Translations under genes and position numbers: made by a program
Shown here: positions 25,020 through 34,328 of the stretch, in pieces
Numbering within the stretch: the first letter of the stretch is position 1
How the letters are laid out: each line of letters opens with the position of its first letter
Assembly (NCBI RefSeq): GCF_011683955.1
Contig: NZ_JAAQPI010000001.1
Coordinates: 682,001-746,000 of the forward strand
Direction: 5' to 3'
Source of the DNA: Pseudomaricurvus alkylphenolicus
Lineage (GTDB): Bacteria; Pseudomonadota; Gammaproteobacteria; Pseudomonadales; Cellvibrionaceae
Length of the DNA: 64,000 nt
The notes under the pieces: model-generated
Database searches by the model: none
The model's input: the letters and a program-made list of their open reading frames with translations, nothing else
What the model was told of the DNA's origin: nothing

Positions 25020-25444
25020 CAGTGCGCCGCAGGGCGGGTAGAGTCGGTCTGGGTTTGCGCCATTGACTGATTCTTGACGTATTGGACGATCTCCATGGTT
25101 TCGCGACGGAATTCGTCGTAGTCGATCTGCTGGGCATTAATAAAGGTGCTGCCGGCCATAGTAGTGGCCGCCATGGCACTGGCTTCGGCGATTTCGGCGT
25201 CCGTGGCGCCGTAAACCCTGGCAATTTCCGTGTGGAACAGGGCACAGTAGCGACAGCGGGTGGCGCCGGCCAGAGCAATTCCGATGAGTTCTTTGTATTT
25301 ACCGGGTATTTGAGTGTCAGCAAGCCAGAAATCGCGTGCATTGGCCCAGAATCCTTCCAAAGCGCCATCCGGCATTTGCGCCATCCAGCCTGGCACCTGT
25401 CCCAATTTCTGTTCGATTTCACGGCGGGTTTGTTCAATATTCAT
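25019..25444 (-). CDS. Carboxymuconolactone decarboxylase/AhpD-family protein
   Basis: 141 residues. The AhpD-type active-site pattern is visible: a Glu in KELIGIAL, then CRYC with a following His (CxxCxxxH) near residue 70, in an all-helical protein. Members are alkylhydroperoxidase-like disulfide reductases. The decarboxylase subgroup lacks the cysteines, so peroxide or thiol chemistry is more likely than ring-pathway decarboxylation. It is first in a two-gene operon at the left border of the aromatic cluster. Confidence 0.82.
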   Translation of the reverse strand: MNIEQTRREIEQKLGQVPGWMAQMPDGALEGFWANARDFWLADTQIPGKYKELIGIALAGATRCRYCALFHTEIARVYGATDAEIAEASAMAATTMAGSTFINAQQIDYDEFRRETMEIVQYVKNQSMAQTQTDSTRPAAH

Positions 25445-25732
25445 ATCACACCTCCAGAGAGTTCACAGGACTGCTGGTCGCCCGTGTTGCCGAGTGGCCA
25501 ACACCTCACGGGGCTGTATGTAGAGCCCGGGGCCTCAAGTATAGTCAGTCCCGGCCCACCCCACTTTGGCTGGATTAGACTGAATTCGCATGACCGCCGT
25601 AGTCCATAGATGGCTAAATTCCTTTGAGATTTTGTTGAATAGGCATGAGCTTTCATCAGCCAAGATGTTGCTGTGGCCCCAGCCGTGATCTAATGGTTAG
25701 TTGTATAGATCCAACAGAAATCCCTTTATCAT

Positions 25733-26176
25733 TTGATCAATGCCAAAATGACACTGTTCCAGCGCATTAGGAGACGCTTCGCTCCGCCCAAGCAAGCCGT
25801 AATCATCGTCGGCGTGGAGTATGACAGTTACCAGATCCACAATGCCATCAAGCAACATAGCCAGCGCTACTTCACCGCGTTCTTTATTGACGATGAACCC
25901 TGGAATCATCGCAATGAAATTGATGGCGCCCAGCTTCGATATCCGGTGGAGTGGCGGGCACTGTGCAGAAACTACGAGGTGGTGGCGGTGATTTGTCCCT
26001 CTGCCGAAGCCAGGGAGGAACTGCTGGGCGTGGAGGATGGGGATCGCCGAATATTGACGACCCGGCTGTTGGTCATCCCCCCAGCGGAGATCCCACAACA
26101 AGCTGATATCGATCAATGGCTGACACGCCAGATAGAAGATGCAGACTCAATAAGGCCCGACCAACAGGAAAGTTGA
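25733..26176 (+). CDS. Stand-alone Rossmann-type (CoA_binding_3-like) protein
   Basis: 147 residues. VIIVGVEYDSYQIHNAI followed by FFIDDEPWNHRNEIDGAQL resembles the N-terminal nucleotide-binding half of PglF/FlaA1-type sugar dehydratases and polyprenyl transferases, but no catalytic domain follows. It may be a small regulatory nucleotide-binding protein. Either Met1 or Met6 (25748) could start it. The gene converges on the dienelactone hydrolase gene 14 bases away. Function unknown. Confidence 0.6.
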   Translation: MINAKMTLFQRIRRRFAPPKQAVIIVGVEYDSYQIHNAIKQHSQRYFTAFFIDDEPWNHRNEIDGAQLRYPVEWRALCRNYEVVAVICPSAEAREELLGVEDGDRRILTTRLLVIPPAEIPQQADIDQWLTRQIEDADSIRPDQQES

Positions 26177-26190
26177 CGATTTGAGGTGTT

Positions 26191-26850
26191 TTACTGAGCC
26201 AAAAACTCCAGAGTTCTTTGCCAGGCCAATTCGGCTGACTCCGGATGATAGTTAGGTCGGTCGGCATTGGAGAATGCGTGGCCCGCCTCCGGGTAGACAA
26301 GAACCTGCTGATCGGGGTTGGCAGCCTGAATCTCCGCCACATGTTCAGGTTTGATGATGGGATCCTTGCCGCCAAAGTGAAATAAGACCGGGCTGCTGGC
26401 GTTTTTATCCAGTTGCTCAACAATGCGAGTGCCGTAGTACGCCACAGCGGAAGTAATATCCAGTTCGCAGGCACTCAGATAAGCGTAGGTGCCTCCCCAA
26501 CAGTATCCCACTACAGAAACCCGGTCGCCCACTTTGGCCCGATCCGCAGCCGCCTGTATGTCCATAAGCACTTTTTCCGGATCACACTTTTCGGCCAGGG
26601 CCCGACCTTGCTCTGCGTCCTGGTAGGATACGACAGCATTCGGAGAAACCTGATCGAATAATGCCGGAACGACCGCGCGATAACCCTGCTCGGCAAAGTG
26701 CCCAGCCAGTGACTTCATATGATCCGTTACCCCGAATATTTCCTGCAGAATAACCACGCCGCCTTTGGGCTTTGTTTTTGGTTCCACCAGGTAGGCATTG
26801 ATTGATCGACCGTCTGCAGTGCTAAGGGAGATTGAAATTCGGGGGAGCAT
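26191..26850 (-). CDS. Dienelactone hydrolase-family protein
   Basis: 219 residues, alpha/beta hydrolase with the dienelactone hydrolase triad Cys117 (GYCWGG), Asp163 (GGKDP) and His191 (AGHAF). Length is close to known carboxymethylenebutenolidases, which open dienelactones formed from (chloro)catechols. With a reductive dehalogenase and ring-cleavage enzymes in the same cluster, action on a lactone from halogenated aromatics is possible. Many family members have other ester substrates. It is monocistronic. Confidence 0.85.
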   Translation of the reverse strand: MLPRISISLSTADGRSINAYLVEPKTKPKGGVVILQEIFGVTDHMKSLAGHFAEQGYRAVVPALFDQVSPNAVVSYQDAEQGRALAEKCDPEKVLMDIQAAADRAKVGDRVSVVGYCWGGTYAYLSACELDITSAVAYYGTRIVEQLDKNASSPVLFHFGGKDPIIKPEHVAEIQAANPDQQVLVYPEAGHAFSNADRPNYHPESAELAWQRTLEFLAQ

Positions 26851-26962
26851 ATTGCCTCGCTATGTAATAACTTCTTACATGGAAACCATCATCTTAAACC
26901 GCGATGCCGGTGTGGCAATGCTTGTGGAGAAAAACTCATGAATACCCAAGTGAAGTTCATAG

Positions 26963-27086
26963 TGACCGGTCGCCCTCAGAGATTCTATGGTAATTTTCAA
27001 TAGCTCCACGCTCACTGTAGCAGCGCGCTCTGAGCGCGACCGGTGCGAGGTGCCAAAACCAGTCGCCCTCGGAGCGAGGCTGCTAC
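26963..27086. repeat. REP-like palindrome cluster A, locus 1
   Basis: Units related to GTAGCAGC...GAGGGCGACCGGT occur at 26963-26980 (partial), 27017-27044 and, inverted, 27058-27086, between the dienelactone hydrolase and an AraC regulator. The same family recurs at three other intergenic loci in the window. Confidence 0.75.
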
Positions 27087-27137
27087 AGGGAATAGTGCCA
27101 ATGTGGCTTAAGTAAGCGCTATTGGTTTATTTGACAA

Positions 27138-28025
27138 TTAATCTTTGACAGGGGTGTTGCCCTCTCTGTGACGCTTCGCAAATTCCCCCGGTGACAGCCC
27201 GGTATGTTTTTTAAAGAATCGGGAAAAATATGCCGGATCGGTAAAACCCAGCTCATAACAAACCATCGTCGCGGGCATCATGGTATAAATCAGTAACCGC
27301 TTCGCTTCCTGTATAAGCGCATCTTGTATATAGCGCGAGGGGCTTACGTCTGCAATGGTACGACAGGCACGGTACAGGCGGCGTTCTCCTACCCCCAACC
27401 GACTGCAGTATTCGCTCACCGGAAGGTGTTGTGTCAGGCTTTCATTAACACGCAGCCGAAACTGTTCAAACAGATGCAGATACTCCTTCCCCTCCGGTAC
27501 TTGTTCGGGTCGAAGTTGACGAAGTCGCCCCAGCTCCACAAAGAACAGGCAAATCCACGCTGTCACTGCAGCAACACGGCCAACGCGTTTGTTACGTGAC
27601 TCCTCTTCAACACGTTGAAGATATTGAACGATGTCGGCGGATTCTTCCTTTAACTCCAGATAGTGCACTTGATCAAGCAGCTTGGTGGGCCAACGAGGGC
27701 TTAACGAAATCACCCGCTGCATCATAGCCGCGGAAACCGTAACGATCGAGCCGGCTGCCGAGGGTTCATAAGCAAAGCCGTGAACCTTGCCGGCCGGTAC
27801 CAGCGTAACACTGGGTGAGCACAACAGGATATTCTCTGTCTCGAGTTGCGCCTCCACTTGTCCTGCACGAAGCCAAAATACCTGATGCAGATTGTCGTGC
27901 CGGTGAGGACTGATTTCCCAGTTCTGCTGTTCAATCCGGTTGAACATCGGCTCACAGTGTACAAAGTTCAACTCACTGCCGTCGCCCTCGTCCCCGTAGA
28001 GCTGATAGTGTGGAATGTGCTTCAT
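27138..28025 (-). CDS. AraC-family regulator of ligAB (module 1)
   Basis: 295 residues from ATG 28025, preceded by GAGGAGG; a longer frame lacks a ribosome site, and the paralogue at 55,180 starts at the same residue (IPHYxLYG). An N-terminal cupin sensor (HRHDNLHQVFWL, VPAGKVHGF) is followed by two C-terminal HTH motifs ending FTDPAYFSRFFKKHTGLSPGEF, as in PobR/HpaA-type regulators of aromatic acids. It is divergent from ligAB with 110 bases between, containing an 18-bp motif shared with the module-4 intergenic region. Probably activates ligAB in response to the ring substrate. Confidence 0.88.
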   Translation of the reverse strand: MKHIPHYQLYGDEGDGSELNFVHCEPMFNRIEQQNWEISPHRHDNLHQVFWLRAGQVEAQLETENILLCSPSVTLVPAGKVHGFAYEPSAAGSIVTVSAAMMQRVISLSPRWPTKLLDQVHYLELKEESADIVQYLQRVEEESRNKRVGRVAAVTAWICLFFVELGRLRQLRPEQVPEGKEYLHLFEQFRLRVNESLTQHLPVSEYCSRLGVGERRLYRACRTIADVSPSRYIQDALIQEAKRLLIYTMMPATMVCYELGFTDPAYFSRFFKKHTGLSPGEFAKRHREGNTPVKD

Positions 28026-28037
28026 GGCGGCCTCCTC

Positions 28038-28055
28038 AGTGTCTGAATAGTACAA
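28038..28055 (-). promoter_or_regulatory. Putative AraC operator, module 1
   Basis: On the minus strand, TTGTACTATTCAGACACT. It matches 15 of 18 positions with the motif at 55,091-55,108 in the other ligAB/AraC intergenic region. It lies 81 bases from the ligA start (87 in the other copy) and points away from ligA in both cases. Confidence 0.55.
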
Positions 28056-28135
28056 TTTATCGACGAGACCTGTCCATTCTGCACTAAGGCCTCTAGCTCT
28101 AAAATTTTCAATACAAGCTGACAGGAGCAAACGCC

Positions 28136-28543
28136 ATGAGCACCATAAGAGAGCCCCGTGAATTTGATGATATCCCGGGCACATTCGTATTTGACGGGCA
28201 GCGCAATCACCAGGGCTATCATCTGAATATGTTCTGTAAGTCATTGGATATAAAAGAGAATAGGGAGGTGTTCCGCCAGAGTCCGGCTGCCTATTTGAAT
28301 CGCTTCCCTATGACGGGGGAACAGCGCGAGGCGGTATTGCAACGCCGGTTCAACCGCCTGCTAGAGCTTGGCGGCAACATCTACTACACCTGGAAAATAG
28401 CCGCATTTGACAGGGTCTCCATGCAGGCAGCAGGAGCTGCCATGTCCGATGAGGGCATGACCGAGCAGGAGTTCCGGGACATGATGCTGGCCGGCGGACG
28501 TCCCATGAAAGGCAATCGCAGTAAATCAGACAAGAATCGATAA
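28136..28543 (+). CDS. ligA: Protocatechuate 4,5-dioxygenase alpha subunit (LigA-type)
   Basis: 135 residues, the normal size for a LigA small subunit. The opening DDIPGTFVFDGQ, HLNMFCKSL and NRFPMTGEQREAVLQR helices are characteristic; this chain caps the active site of the beta subunit. AGGAG precedes the ATG. ligB follows after 14 bases. The pair cleaves the ring of protocatechuate-type catechols between C4 and C5. Very similar in layout to the alpha subunit at 54,594-55,004, so substrate ranges may be related but distinct. Confidence 0.9.
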   Translation: MSTIREPREFDDIPGTFVFDGQRNHQGYHLNMFCKSLDIKENREVFRQSPAAYLNRFPMTGEQREAVLQRRFNRLLELGGNIYYTWKIAAFDRVSMQAAGAAMSDEGMTEQEFRDMMLAGGRPMKGNRSKSDKNR

Positions 28544-28557
28544 CAGGAGAAACGATT

Positions 28558-29394
28558 ATGGCGAAGATCATTGCAGGTGTGGGCACTTCCCATGTACCGG
28601 CCATTGGTGCTGCCGTGGACAATGGCAAGACCGGTAACGACTATTGGGCGCCGTTGTTTCAAAAGTTCGAGCCCGCGAGAGCCTGGATCGACGAAGTAAA
28701 ACCGGATGTCTGTATCATCGTTTACAACGATCACGCCCATGCGTTTGATCTGAGTTCAATCTCTACTTTCTCTATCGGCACTTGTGAGTCGTTCAAGTCG
28801 TCTGACGAAGGTTACGGCCCTCGCCCTATCCCCGATGTTGTCGGTGATCCGCGTTTGGCCTGGCATTTATGCGAATCATTGATTATGGATGAGTTTGATA
28901 TCACCATTGTTAACGATATGACGGTGGACCACGGGCTCACGGTGCCGCTCTCCATTATGTACGACCAACCGGAGGCCTGGCCCTGCAAAGTCATTCCACT
29001 GGCGGTGAATGTCGTGCAGTATCCACAGCCGAAGGGCACACGCTGCCTGGCACTGGGAAAAGCTTTGCGCAAGGCCGTCGAGGCCTATGATCAGGATTTA
29101 AAAGTGGCGATCTTCGGTACCGGCGGTTTAAGTCATCAGTTGCAGGGCCCCAGGGCCGGATTGATCAACGCCGAGTACGACGAGAAGTTCCTCAATGATC
29201 TTGCCACCGACCCCCAGGCGGTGGCCGAGATTACCCACACGGAGTGGCTGCGTGAAAGCGGCTCAGAAGGCATTGAGGCGGTTATGTGGCTGGTTATGCG
29301 CGGTGCGCTTGGCGACAAGGTGGACGAGGTTTACCGCTTCACCCACTGTGCCGCCTCCAACACCAACTATGGAATGACGATTCTCACGGATTAA
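28558..29394 (+). CDS. ligB: Protocatechuate 4,5-dioxygenase beta subunit (LigB-type)
   Basis: 278 residues. Iron ligands expected for LigB are present: His12 (TSHVPA), His59 (YNDH) and a Glu in RESGSEGIE. The catalytic-base histidine is in GGLSHQLQGPRAG. VDHGLTVPLS and the QYPQP segment match protocatechuate-type rather than gallate-type enzymes. AGGAG before ATG. It is cytoplasmic and uses Fe(II) and O2 to form a 4-carboxy-2-hydroxymuconate semialdehyde-type product. It converges on the SDR gene 20 bases away. Confidence 0.92.
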   Translation: MAKIIAGVGTSHVPAIGAAVDNGKTGNDYWAPLFQKFEPARAWIDEVKPDVCIIVYNDHAHAFDLSSISTFSIGTCESFKSSDEGYGPRPIPDVVGDPRLAWHLCESLIMDEFDITIVNDMTVDHGLTVPLSIMYDQPEAWPCKVIPLAVNVVQYPQPKGTRCLALGKALRKAVEAYDQDLKVAIFGTGGLSHQLQGPRAGLINAEYDEKFLNDLATDPQAVAEITHTEWLRESGSEGIEAVMWLVMRGALGDKVDEVYRFTHCAASNTNYGMTILTD

Positions 29395-29414
29395 AGTGTG
29401 GCCTGGTGTCGTAA

Positions 29415-30197
29415 CTAGATCAGACCATGCATCTCGCATTGCACGTGCGAGAGCATGCCACCATCGCAGGGGATGTTGGTGCCGCGTATCCATCCACTGG
29501 AATCAGAGCAAAGGAATGCAATGACAGGGGCAATGTCCTTTGGCGTCGCGTTTCTGTCCATCAATCTCCGGTTCTTCTCTGCCTTTTCGCCCAGGGACTT
29601 GAGAAAATCGGCGTGTATGGGTGTCTCCACCGCCCCCGGGCTGACGCAGTTCATGCGGATTCCGCGGTCTCGCCAAGTCCAACAGTTTTGCATGGTCCAG
29701 GCGATAACGACTTCTTTGGAGAAAAAGTAGCTTCGCTGGTCGTCTACACCCAGTTGATCACAAATGGATTCTACGTTGTCAAAATCAGCGGCTTCCTGGA
29801 ACTTCAATATTTGCTCGGTGGCGGCCGGCCAGCCCGCCCCAGCCAAGGAAGTTACATTGACAATGGATCCACCATTATTCATTTTATCCAGTACTGCCCC
29901 GGTAAGCGCTTGCAGTCCAAGTACATTCACTTTCATAACGGGCACCACACCCGCCGTGGGCGGCACACCGGCAATGTTGCACAGTGCGTCGATACCTTCG
30001 GGCAGTGCGGCAACCGCATCGCCAATACTTAACGGATCGGATAGATCCACCGCGACAAATTGATCAACGTTCTCGGATACCTCATTTCGGTCCATACCAA
30101 TGACCTTGGCCCCCAGGCGTTTAAGCTGCCGGGCTGTCTCAGCACCAATTCCAGATGCCGCTCCTGTGACGATGATATTCTTACCCTCTAAACTCAT
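29415..30197 (-). CDS. Coniferyl-alcohol dehydrogenase-like SDR (module 1)
   Basis: 260 residues. TGAASGIG at 11-18, Tyr157 and Lys161 (YFFSK), and a C-terminal segment WIRGTNIPCDGG ending in HGLI match the CalA coniferyl-alcohol dehydrogenase type, which oxidises aryl allylic alcohols to aldehydes. The same fold and motifs occur in the paralogue at 42,253-43,032. It follows the aldehyde dehydrogenase by 11 bases, so alcohol-to-aldehyde-to-acid oxidation by this pair is the simplest reading. Confidence 0.83.
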   Translation of the reverse strand: MSLEGKNIIVTGAASGIGAETARQLKRLGAKVIGMDRNEVSENVDQFVAVDLSDPLSIGDAVAALPEGIDALCNIAGVPPTAGVVPVMKVNVLGLQALTGAVLDKMNNGGSIVNVTSLAGAGWPAATEQILKFQEAADFDNVESICDQLGVDDQRSYFFSKEVVIAWTMQNCWTWRDRGIRMNCVSPGAVETPIHADFLKSLGEKAEKNRRLMDRNATPKDIAPVIAFLCSDSSGWIRGTNIPCDGGMLSHVQCEMHGLI

Positions 30198-30208
30198 GCG
30201 TTACCTCT

Positions 30209-31708
30209 TCACAATAACCAGTGCGCAGGGGCCGAAATCGAGTGCTGCTCCTGAAACTGTATAATTCCATCATAGCCCAGGTTTCGACCGATGCCTGAAT
30301 CCCTGAATCCGCCGAAGGGTGCACGGCTGTCCTGTGCCGTGGGTCCGTGGGCATTAATATAGGTGTAGCCAGCTTCGATCTGGCGCGCGAGTTTCACCGC
30401 ACGTTCACGGTCTTGCGTCCACACCGATGAACAAAGCCCGAAATTGGAATCGTTGGCGTAGGCTACGGCTTCTCCTTCGGTATCAAACGGCATAATGGGA
30501 AGCAGCGGCCCAAACTGCTCTTCACACACGACTCGCAACCTTTTATCCGGATTATAGACCAGCGTGGGCTTCTGAAAGTATCCGCCGGCATAAAGCGCTT
30601 GATCGGGAACCTGTCCACACTCTTTTACTTCCGCTCCCGCAGCCCGCGCCTCGGCAATCATATCGGTAACCACTTGCAGCTGTCTGCTGTTGTTTACCGG
30701 CCCCATATCAGTCGCACCAAGTAAGCCGTCCCCGACCACCATGCTCTCACACAAGGCGGTCAGTTGTTCGATCACCTCGTCGTAGCGGGAACGATGGACA
30801 TAGAGACGTTTAAGCGCCATGCAGATTTGGCCGGATGACATAAACGTGCCCTTGTACATTCGCATAAAAGCCGCTTCGTCCAGTTCGGCATCTTCCAAAA
30901 CCAGTGCGGCGTCGTTACCACCGAGCTCCAACGTCACCGGGGTCAGGTTCTTCGATGCCATACTCATAACATGTTTACCCACCCTCACCGAGCCGGTGAA
31001 GTTGATAAATCGAACCAACGGGTGCGTGGTCAGTGAGTCCCCGATTTTTTCTGATGACCCGGTAATTACGTTTACCACCCCTGGCGGCAACAGGCTGGCT
31101 ATCTTTAGTAGAGTCAAAGTAGGAGCGAGTGTGGAATTTTCCGCAGGCTTGACCACAACCGTGTTTCCCGCCATCAGGGCCTGTGGCAGCTTTGCCCCTA
31201 GAATCGATAGCGGCCAGTTCCAGGGAACGATCAAGGCAGCCACACCACGAGGCTGTCGAGTTACGATAGTATCAAAAGGAGGACCGGGTATAATTTCATC
31301 AGCGGCCAATCGTTCCGCGTAGGAAGCCGACAGCCGGAATCGGTCCCCCAGCCTCTCCATTTCGAGCAAGGTTTCCTTAAGGATTTTTCCATGCTCACGA
31401 CAAAAGAGTCGGGAACGATATTTGACGTCGTCCTCATCGGACACCAGATGGTCAGCAATTCTGTTTAAATAGTCAGCCCGTTCAGCGTAGCTAAGTGCCG
31501 CCCAATCCGGAAAGGCTTTGTGAGCCGCCGCAACTGCCAGATCGACGTCATCGATCGTTGCACTGGCCGCATGCCCTACCAATTCTTCGGGTCTTGCCGG
31601 ATTATGGACGGCGTAAACTTCGTTGGTCGAAGCCAGTCGTATGTCACCATCAATATAGAGTTGAGTTTCAATCGGTTTGTCCCAATCAGACTCGGGTATA
31701 TTGTTCAT
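30209..31708 (-). CDS. Aldehyde dehydrogenase, aryl-type (module 1)
   Basis: 499 residues. Catalytic Cys296 (SSGQICMALKR), general base Glu261 (LELGGND), and an NAD-binding PWNWPLSILGAKLPQALMAGN segment. It is close to the dehydrogenase at 59,371-60,846 throughout, sharing MALKR-YVHRSRYDE and NAHGP/NGHGP stretches, so the two are paralogues. Together with the adjacent coniferyl-alcohol-type SDR it likely oxidises an aromatic aldehyde to the acid. REP-like repeats separate it from the upstream TonB receptor. Confidence 0.9.
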   Translation of the reverse strand: MNNIPESDWDKPIETQLYIDGDIRLASTNEVYAVHNPARPEELVGHAASATIDDVDLAVAAAHKAFPDWAALSYAERADYLNRIADHLVSDEDDVKYRSRLFCREHGKILKETLLEMERLGDRFRLSASYAERLAADEIIPGPPFDTIVTRQPRGVAALIVPWNWPLSILGAKLPQALMAGNTVVVKPAENSTLAPTLTLLKIASLLPPGVVNVITGSSEKIGDSLTTHPLVRFINFTGSVRVGKHVMSMASKNLTPVTLELGGNDAALVLEDAELDEAAFMRMYKGTFMSSGQICMALKRLYVHRSRYDEVIEQLTALCESMVVGDGLLGATDMGPVNNSRQLQVVTDMIAEARAAGAEVKECGQVPDQALYAGGYFQKPTLVYNPDKRLRVVCEEQFGPLLPIMPFDTEGEAVAYANDSNFGLCSSVWTQDRERAVKLARQIEAGYTYINAHGPTAQDSRAPFGGFRDSGIGRNLGYDGIIQFQEQHSISAPAHWLL

Positions 31709-31767
31709 CGCAGTAATTCTCCGTAGCAGCCCGCATGTATAGTAATTATCAAGGCTAAATGCTCACC

Positions 31768-31841
31768 GTAGCAGCAGGCTCTGAGAGCCTGCCTCGCTTT
31801 ATCGGGTACCGCGACCGGTCGCCCTCGGAGCGGGCTGCTAC
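31768..31841. repeat. REP-like palindrome cluster A, locus 2
   Basis: Inverted pair: a GTAGCAGC-type unit at 31768-31793 and its complementary form ending GCTGCTAC at 31813-31841, between the aldehyde dehydrogenase and the TonB receptor. Confidence 0.75.
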
Positions 31842-31905
31842 AGTGAGTTCAAGCTTTGAGTTATCGTTATGTAAGTGTCATCCGGTTCAATGCCCCAATC
31901 CTGGC

Positions 31906-34185
31906 TCAGTAGTTGTAGCTAAATTGCAGCATTACTTCGCGCGGTGCATTGGGCGCAATATATTGGGTAAATCCACCCGTTAATCCCCAAGCCATCACAT
32001 ACTCTTCGGTGAGGTTTTTGCCAACCAGTCCAATGGCGAATTTCTCGTCGGGCGAAGTCAATCGAACGCTGGCACCCCAGGTGGTGTAGGAGTCCTGATG
32101 TAAACGCTCGTCGTAGTTAATCTCGACATAATAGTCATCAGAATAATTGGCATCGACACGAGAACTCAAATCCCATTCACCGACAATATCCTCTGCATCG
32201 TATTGAACATAGACAGCAGCTTTGTACTCAGGAGCGTAAATAAGTGGCACTCCCTCGTAGTTACAGAGCCCGGCTTCCAGGTTGCCTCCTACCTCGGGAC
32301 AAGACTCCGCCGCTCCGGGAAAATCGTCGTAGGTCGCATCCGTATAGGCGAAATTACCACCCAGGATCCAGTTTTCATTCAAAGCCCAGCGGGCATCAAA
32401 TTCGACCCCTTGACTGGTGGCTTCTGCGGCATTCTTCACCTCAAACTGGGTTGTTTCACCCGGCAGCGTCCTCGCCACCTGAAGATCTTCGATAGCCATG
32501 TGGAATATCGCAAGGTTGGTTTCCAGATTACCGTCAAGCCAGATACCTTTCATACCAAATTCCAGGGTGGTATTGGTTTCGGCATCAAACTCGATATCGT
32601 CCTGAATACGGTCGCTATAACCACCGGTTTTATGGCCCTGTGCGTAGCTGGCGAAAAACATTAGCTCTTCATTCGGTTCGTAGCGCAAGGTGAAGGACGG
32701 CGTGAATTTCTTTTCCGAACGGGACTCATCGTATCTGTGATCCACTTCGGTTAACGGGTCCTCCTGAAACTCCACGTGAGCAATTTCAAAGACAAAATCC
32801 TTGTCCTCTTGTGACCAGCGACCACCTGCAATAGCAGACCACTGGTCATTAATGTGGTAGCGTAACTGACCGAAAAGCGCCAGGGTTTTGGTATCCTGAA
32901 TCCAGTCTTCCCGTTCACTGAACAAGGGTCCTCCGCCAACAAACTCCGGGATATTAAAGTCAGAAGGTTGCAACCGCTCCAGCGAGCTGTCTTCGAAGTA
33001 GAAACCAGCGATATAGTCGTATTTTTCAAACTCTTCAGAGGTCAGCCGGACTTCCTGGCTGAAGCCCTCGAACTCCTCATCGCGAGTCGCCCGCAGGGAC
33101 CCACCAACGACTCCCATATCAACGGCGACGAATTGATGGTTATATTCGTACTGTTGAAACGCCGAGACGGATGTAATCGTGCCCAAGCCTTCGATTTCAT
33201 GATCAACGTTTAATGTAACATTTTGAGAGTACTGATCCCTGCTGGGACAGAAGGTCTCACCATTTTGCTCATAGGCACAGTTGATGTGCGAGGTCCAATC
33301 CTTTTTGTAGGTGAGCTGTGGAGCGAACTGCTGCCAGAAACTTTCCGGAATCGATTGACCTGCAAAAGGACCGCCAGGAAAGTTACCGCCGACGATTTGA
33401 GCGGGTGTTTGCCCTTCTTCCTCATATTCCATGTATTCAAGTTTTAGCCCGACGGTAGTATTTCTCCCCGCGTCCCATTCAAACTTTAAACGCGCACCAG
33501 AGTCGTCCCGAGTTCCGCCATCAGGTCCAGGCAGAAGGTTCTCTATGTAGCCGTCTTTTTCTTTCCACTGATAGGCAAAGCGCGCACGCAGGTTATCCGT
33601 CAAGGCACCGGAAATAAAGCCTTCAATGTGTTTTGAACCACCTGTGGTGCTGAAATTGCTGGCACTCAGATCCAAGCCTACCGACAGCTCGTCCGTTGGC
33701 TCCGCCGTATGAACAATCATGGCTCCGCCCAGAGTATTTTTGCCAAACAGCGTTCCCTGCGGGCCGCGCAGGACTTCAACGCTGGCGATATCCATAAAAC
33801 CGTGCAGGTTGATTGCAGCACGCCCTATATATACGTCATCAATAAAACGACCCACCGACTGTTCGATGGAATGAGTGGTTCCCGAACCAATACCCCGCAC
33901 ATAAAGGTTCGGCAGGATACTTGCGTCAGACACCTCGAAATTTGGAATCTGGGCGGAAATCTGGGCCATATCGGTTATGCCCATGGCTTTCATGGTTTCA
34001 GAGTCTATCGCCGCTACGGAAACGGGAACATCCTGTATACTCTCCGCACGCTTGGTAGCGGTCACTACTACCTCTTCAAGCTCATAGGCTTGCAGCGGCA
34101 TTGCCAACGGCATCAGACAAGCGGAAAAAAGTGCGGTACGTTGAAATGAAGAAAACAGCTTTTTAGAACTTGTGGTTATTGTCAT
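31906..34185 (-). CDS. TonB-dependent outer-membrane receptor (module 1)
   Basis: 759 residues. Signal peptide, TonB box in LEEVVVTATKR, plug with VEVLRGPQGTLFGKNTLGGA and a barrel ending in QFSYNY. Length is normal. It precedes the aldehyde dehydrogenase and SDR genes in the same direction and probably imports the aromatic substrate or an oligomer of it, though the family more often handles siderophores. Specificity cannot be read from sequence. Confidence 0.93.
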   Translation of the reverse strand: MTITTSSKKLFSSFQRTALFSACLMPLAMPLQAYELEEVVVTATKRAESIQDVPVSVAAIDSETMKAMGITDMAQISAQIPNFEVSDASILPNLYVRGIGSGTTHSIEQSVGRFIDDVYIGRAAINLHGFMDIASVEVLRGPQGTLFGKNTLGGAMIVHTAEPTDELSVGLDLSASNFSTTGGSKHIEGFISGALTDNLRARFAYQWKEKDGYIENLLPGPDGGTRDDSGARLKFEWDAGRNTTVGLKLEYMEYEEEGQTPAQIVGGNFPGGPFAGQSIPESFWQQFAPQLTYKKDWTSHINCAYEQNGETFCPSRDQYSQNVTLNVDHEIEGLGTITSVSAFQQYEYNHQFVAVDMGVVGGSLRATRDEEFEGFSQEVRLTSEEFEKYDYIAGFYFEDSSLERLQPSDFNIPEFVGGGPLFSEREDWIQDTKTLALFGQLRYHINDQWSAIAGGRWSQEDKDFVFEIAHVEFQEDPLTEVDHRYDESRSEKKFTPSFTLRYEPNEELMFFASYAQGHKTGGYSDRIQDDIEFDAETNTTLEFGMKGIWLDGNLETNLAIFHMAIEDLQVARTLPGETTQFEVKNAAEATSQGVEFDARWALNENWILGGNFAYTDATYDDFPGAAESCPEVGGNLEAGLCNYEGVPLIYAPEYKAAVYVQYDAEDIVGEWDLSSRVDANYSDDYYVEINYDERLHQDSYTTWGASVRLTSPDEKFAIGLVGKNLTEEYVMAWGLTGGFTQYIAPNAPREVMLQFSYNY

Positions 34186-34328
34186 GTTGCTCTGCCTCTC
34201 AGGCTATTTGATTATAGTGTAGGAGTAGTTCATGGTAAGTCACCTTACTCGGATCGGTTATCACCAAAGCGAGACATGATCCAAAAAGCGCAACCGAATT
34301 TACCTGCTTATGGGATACATTGCAGGCC

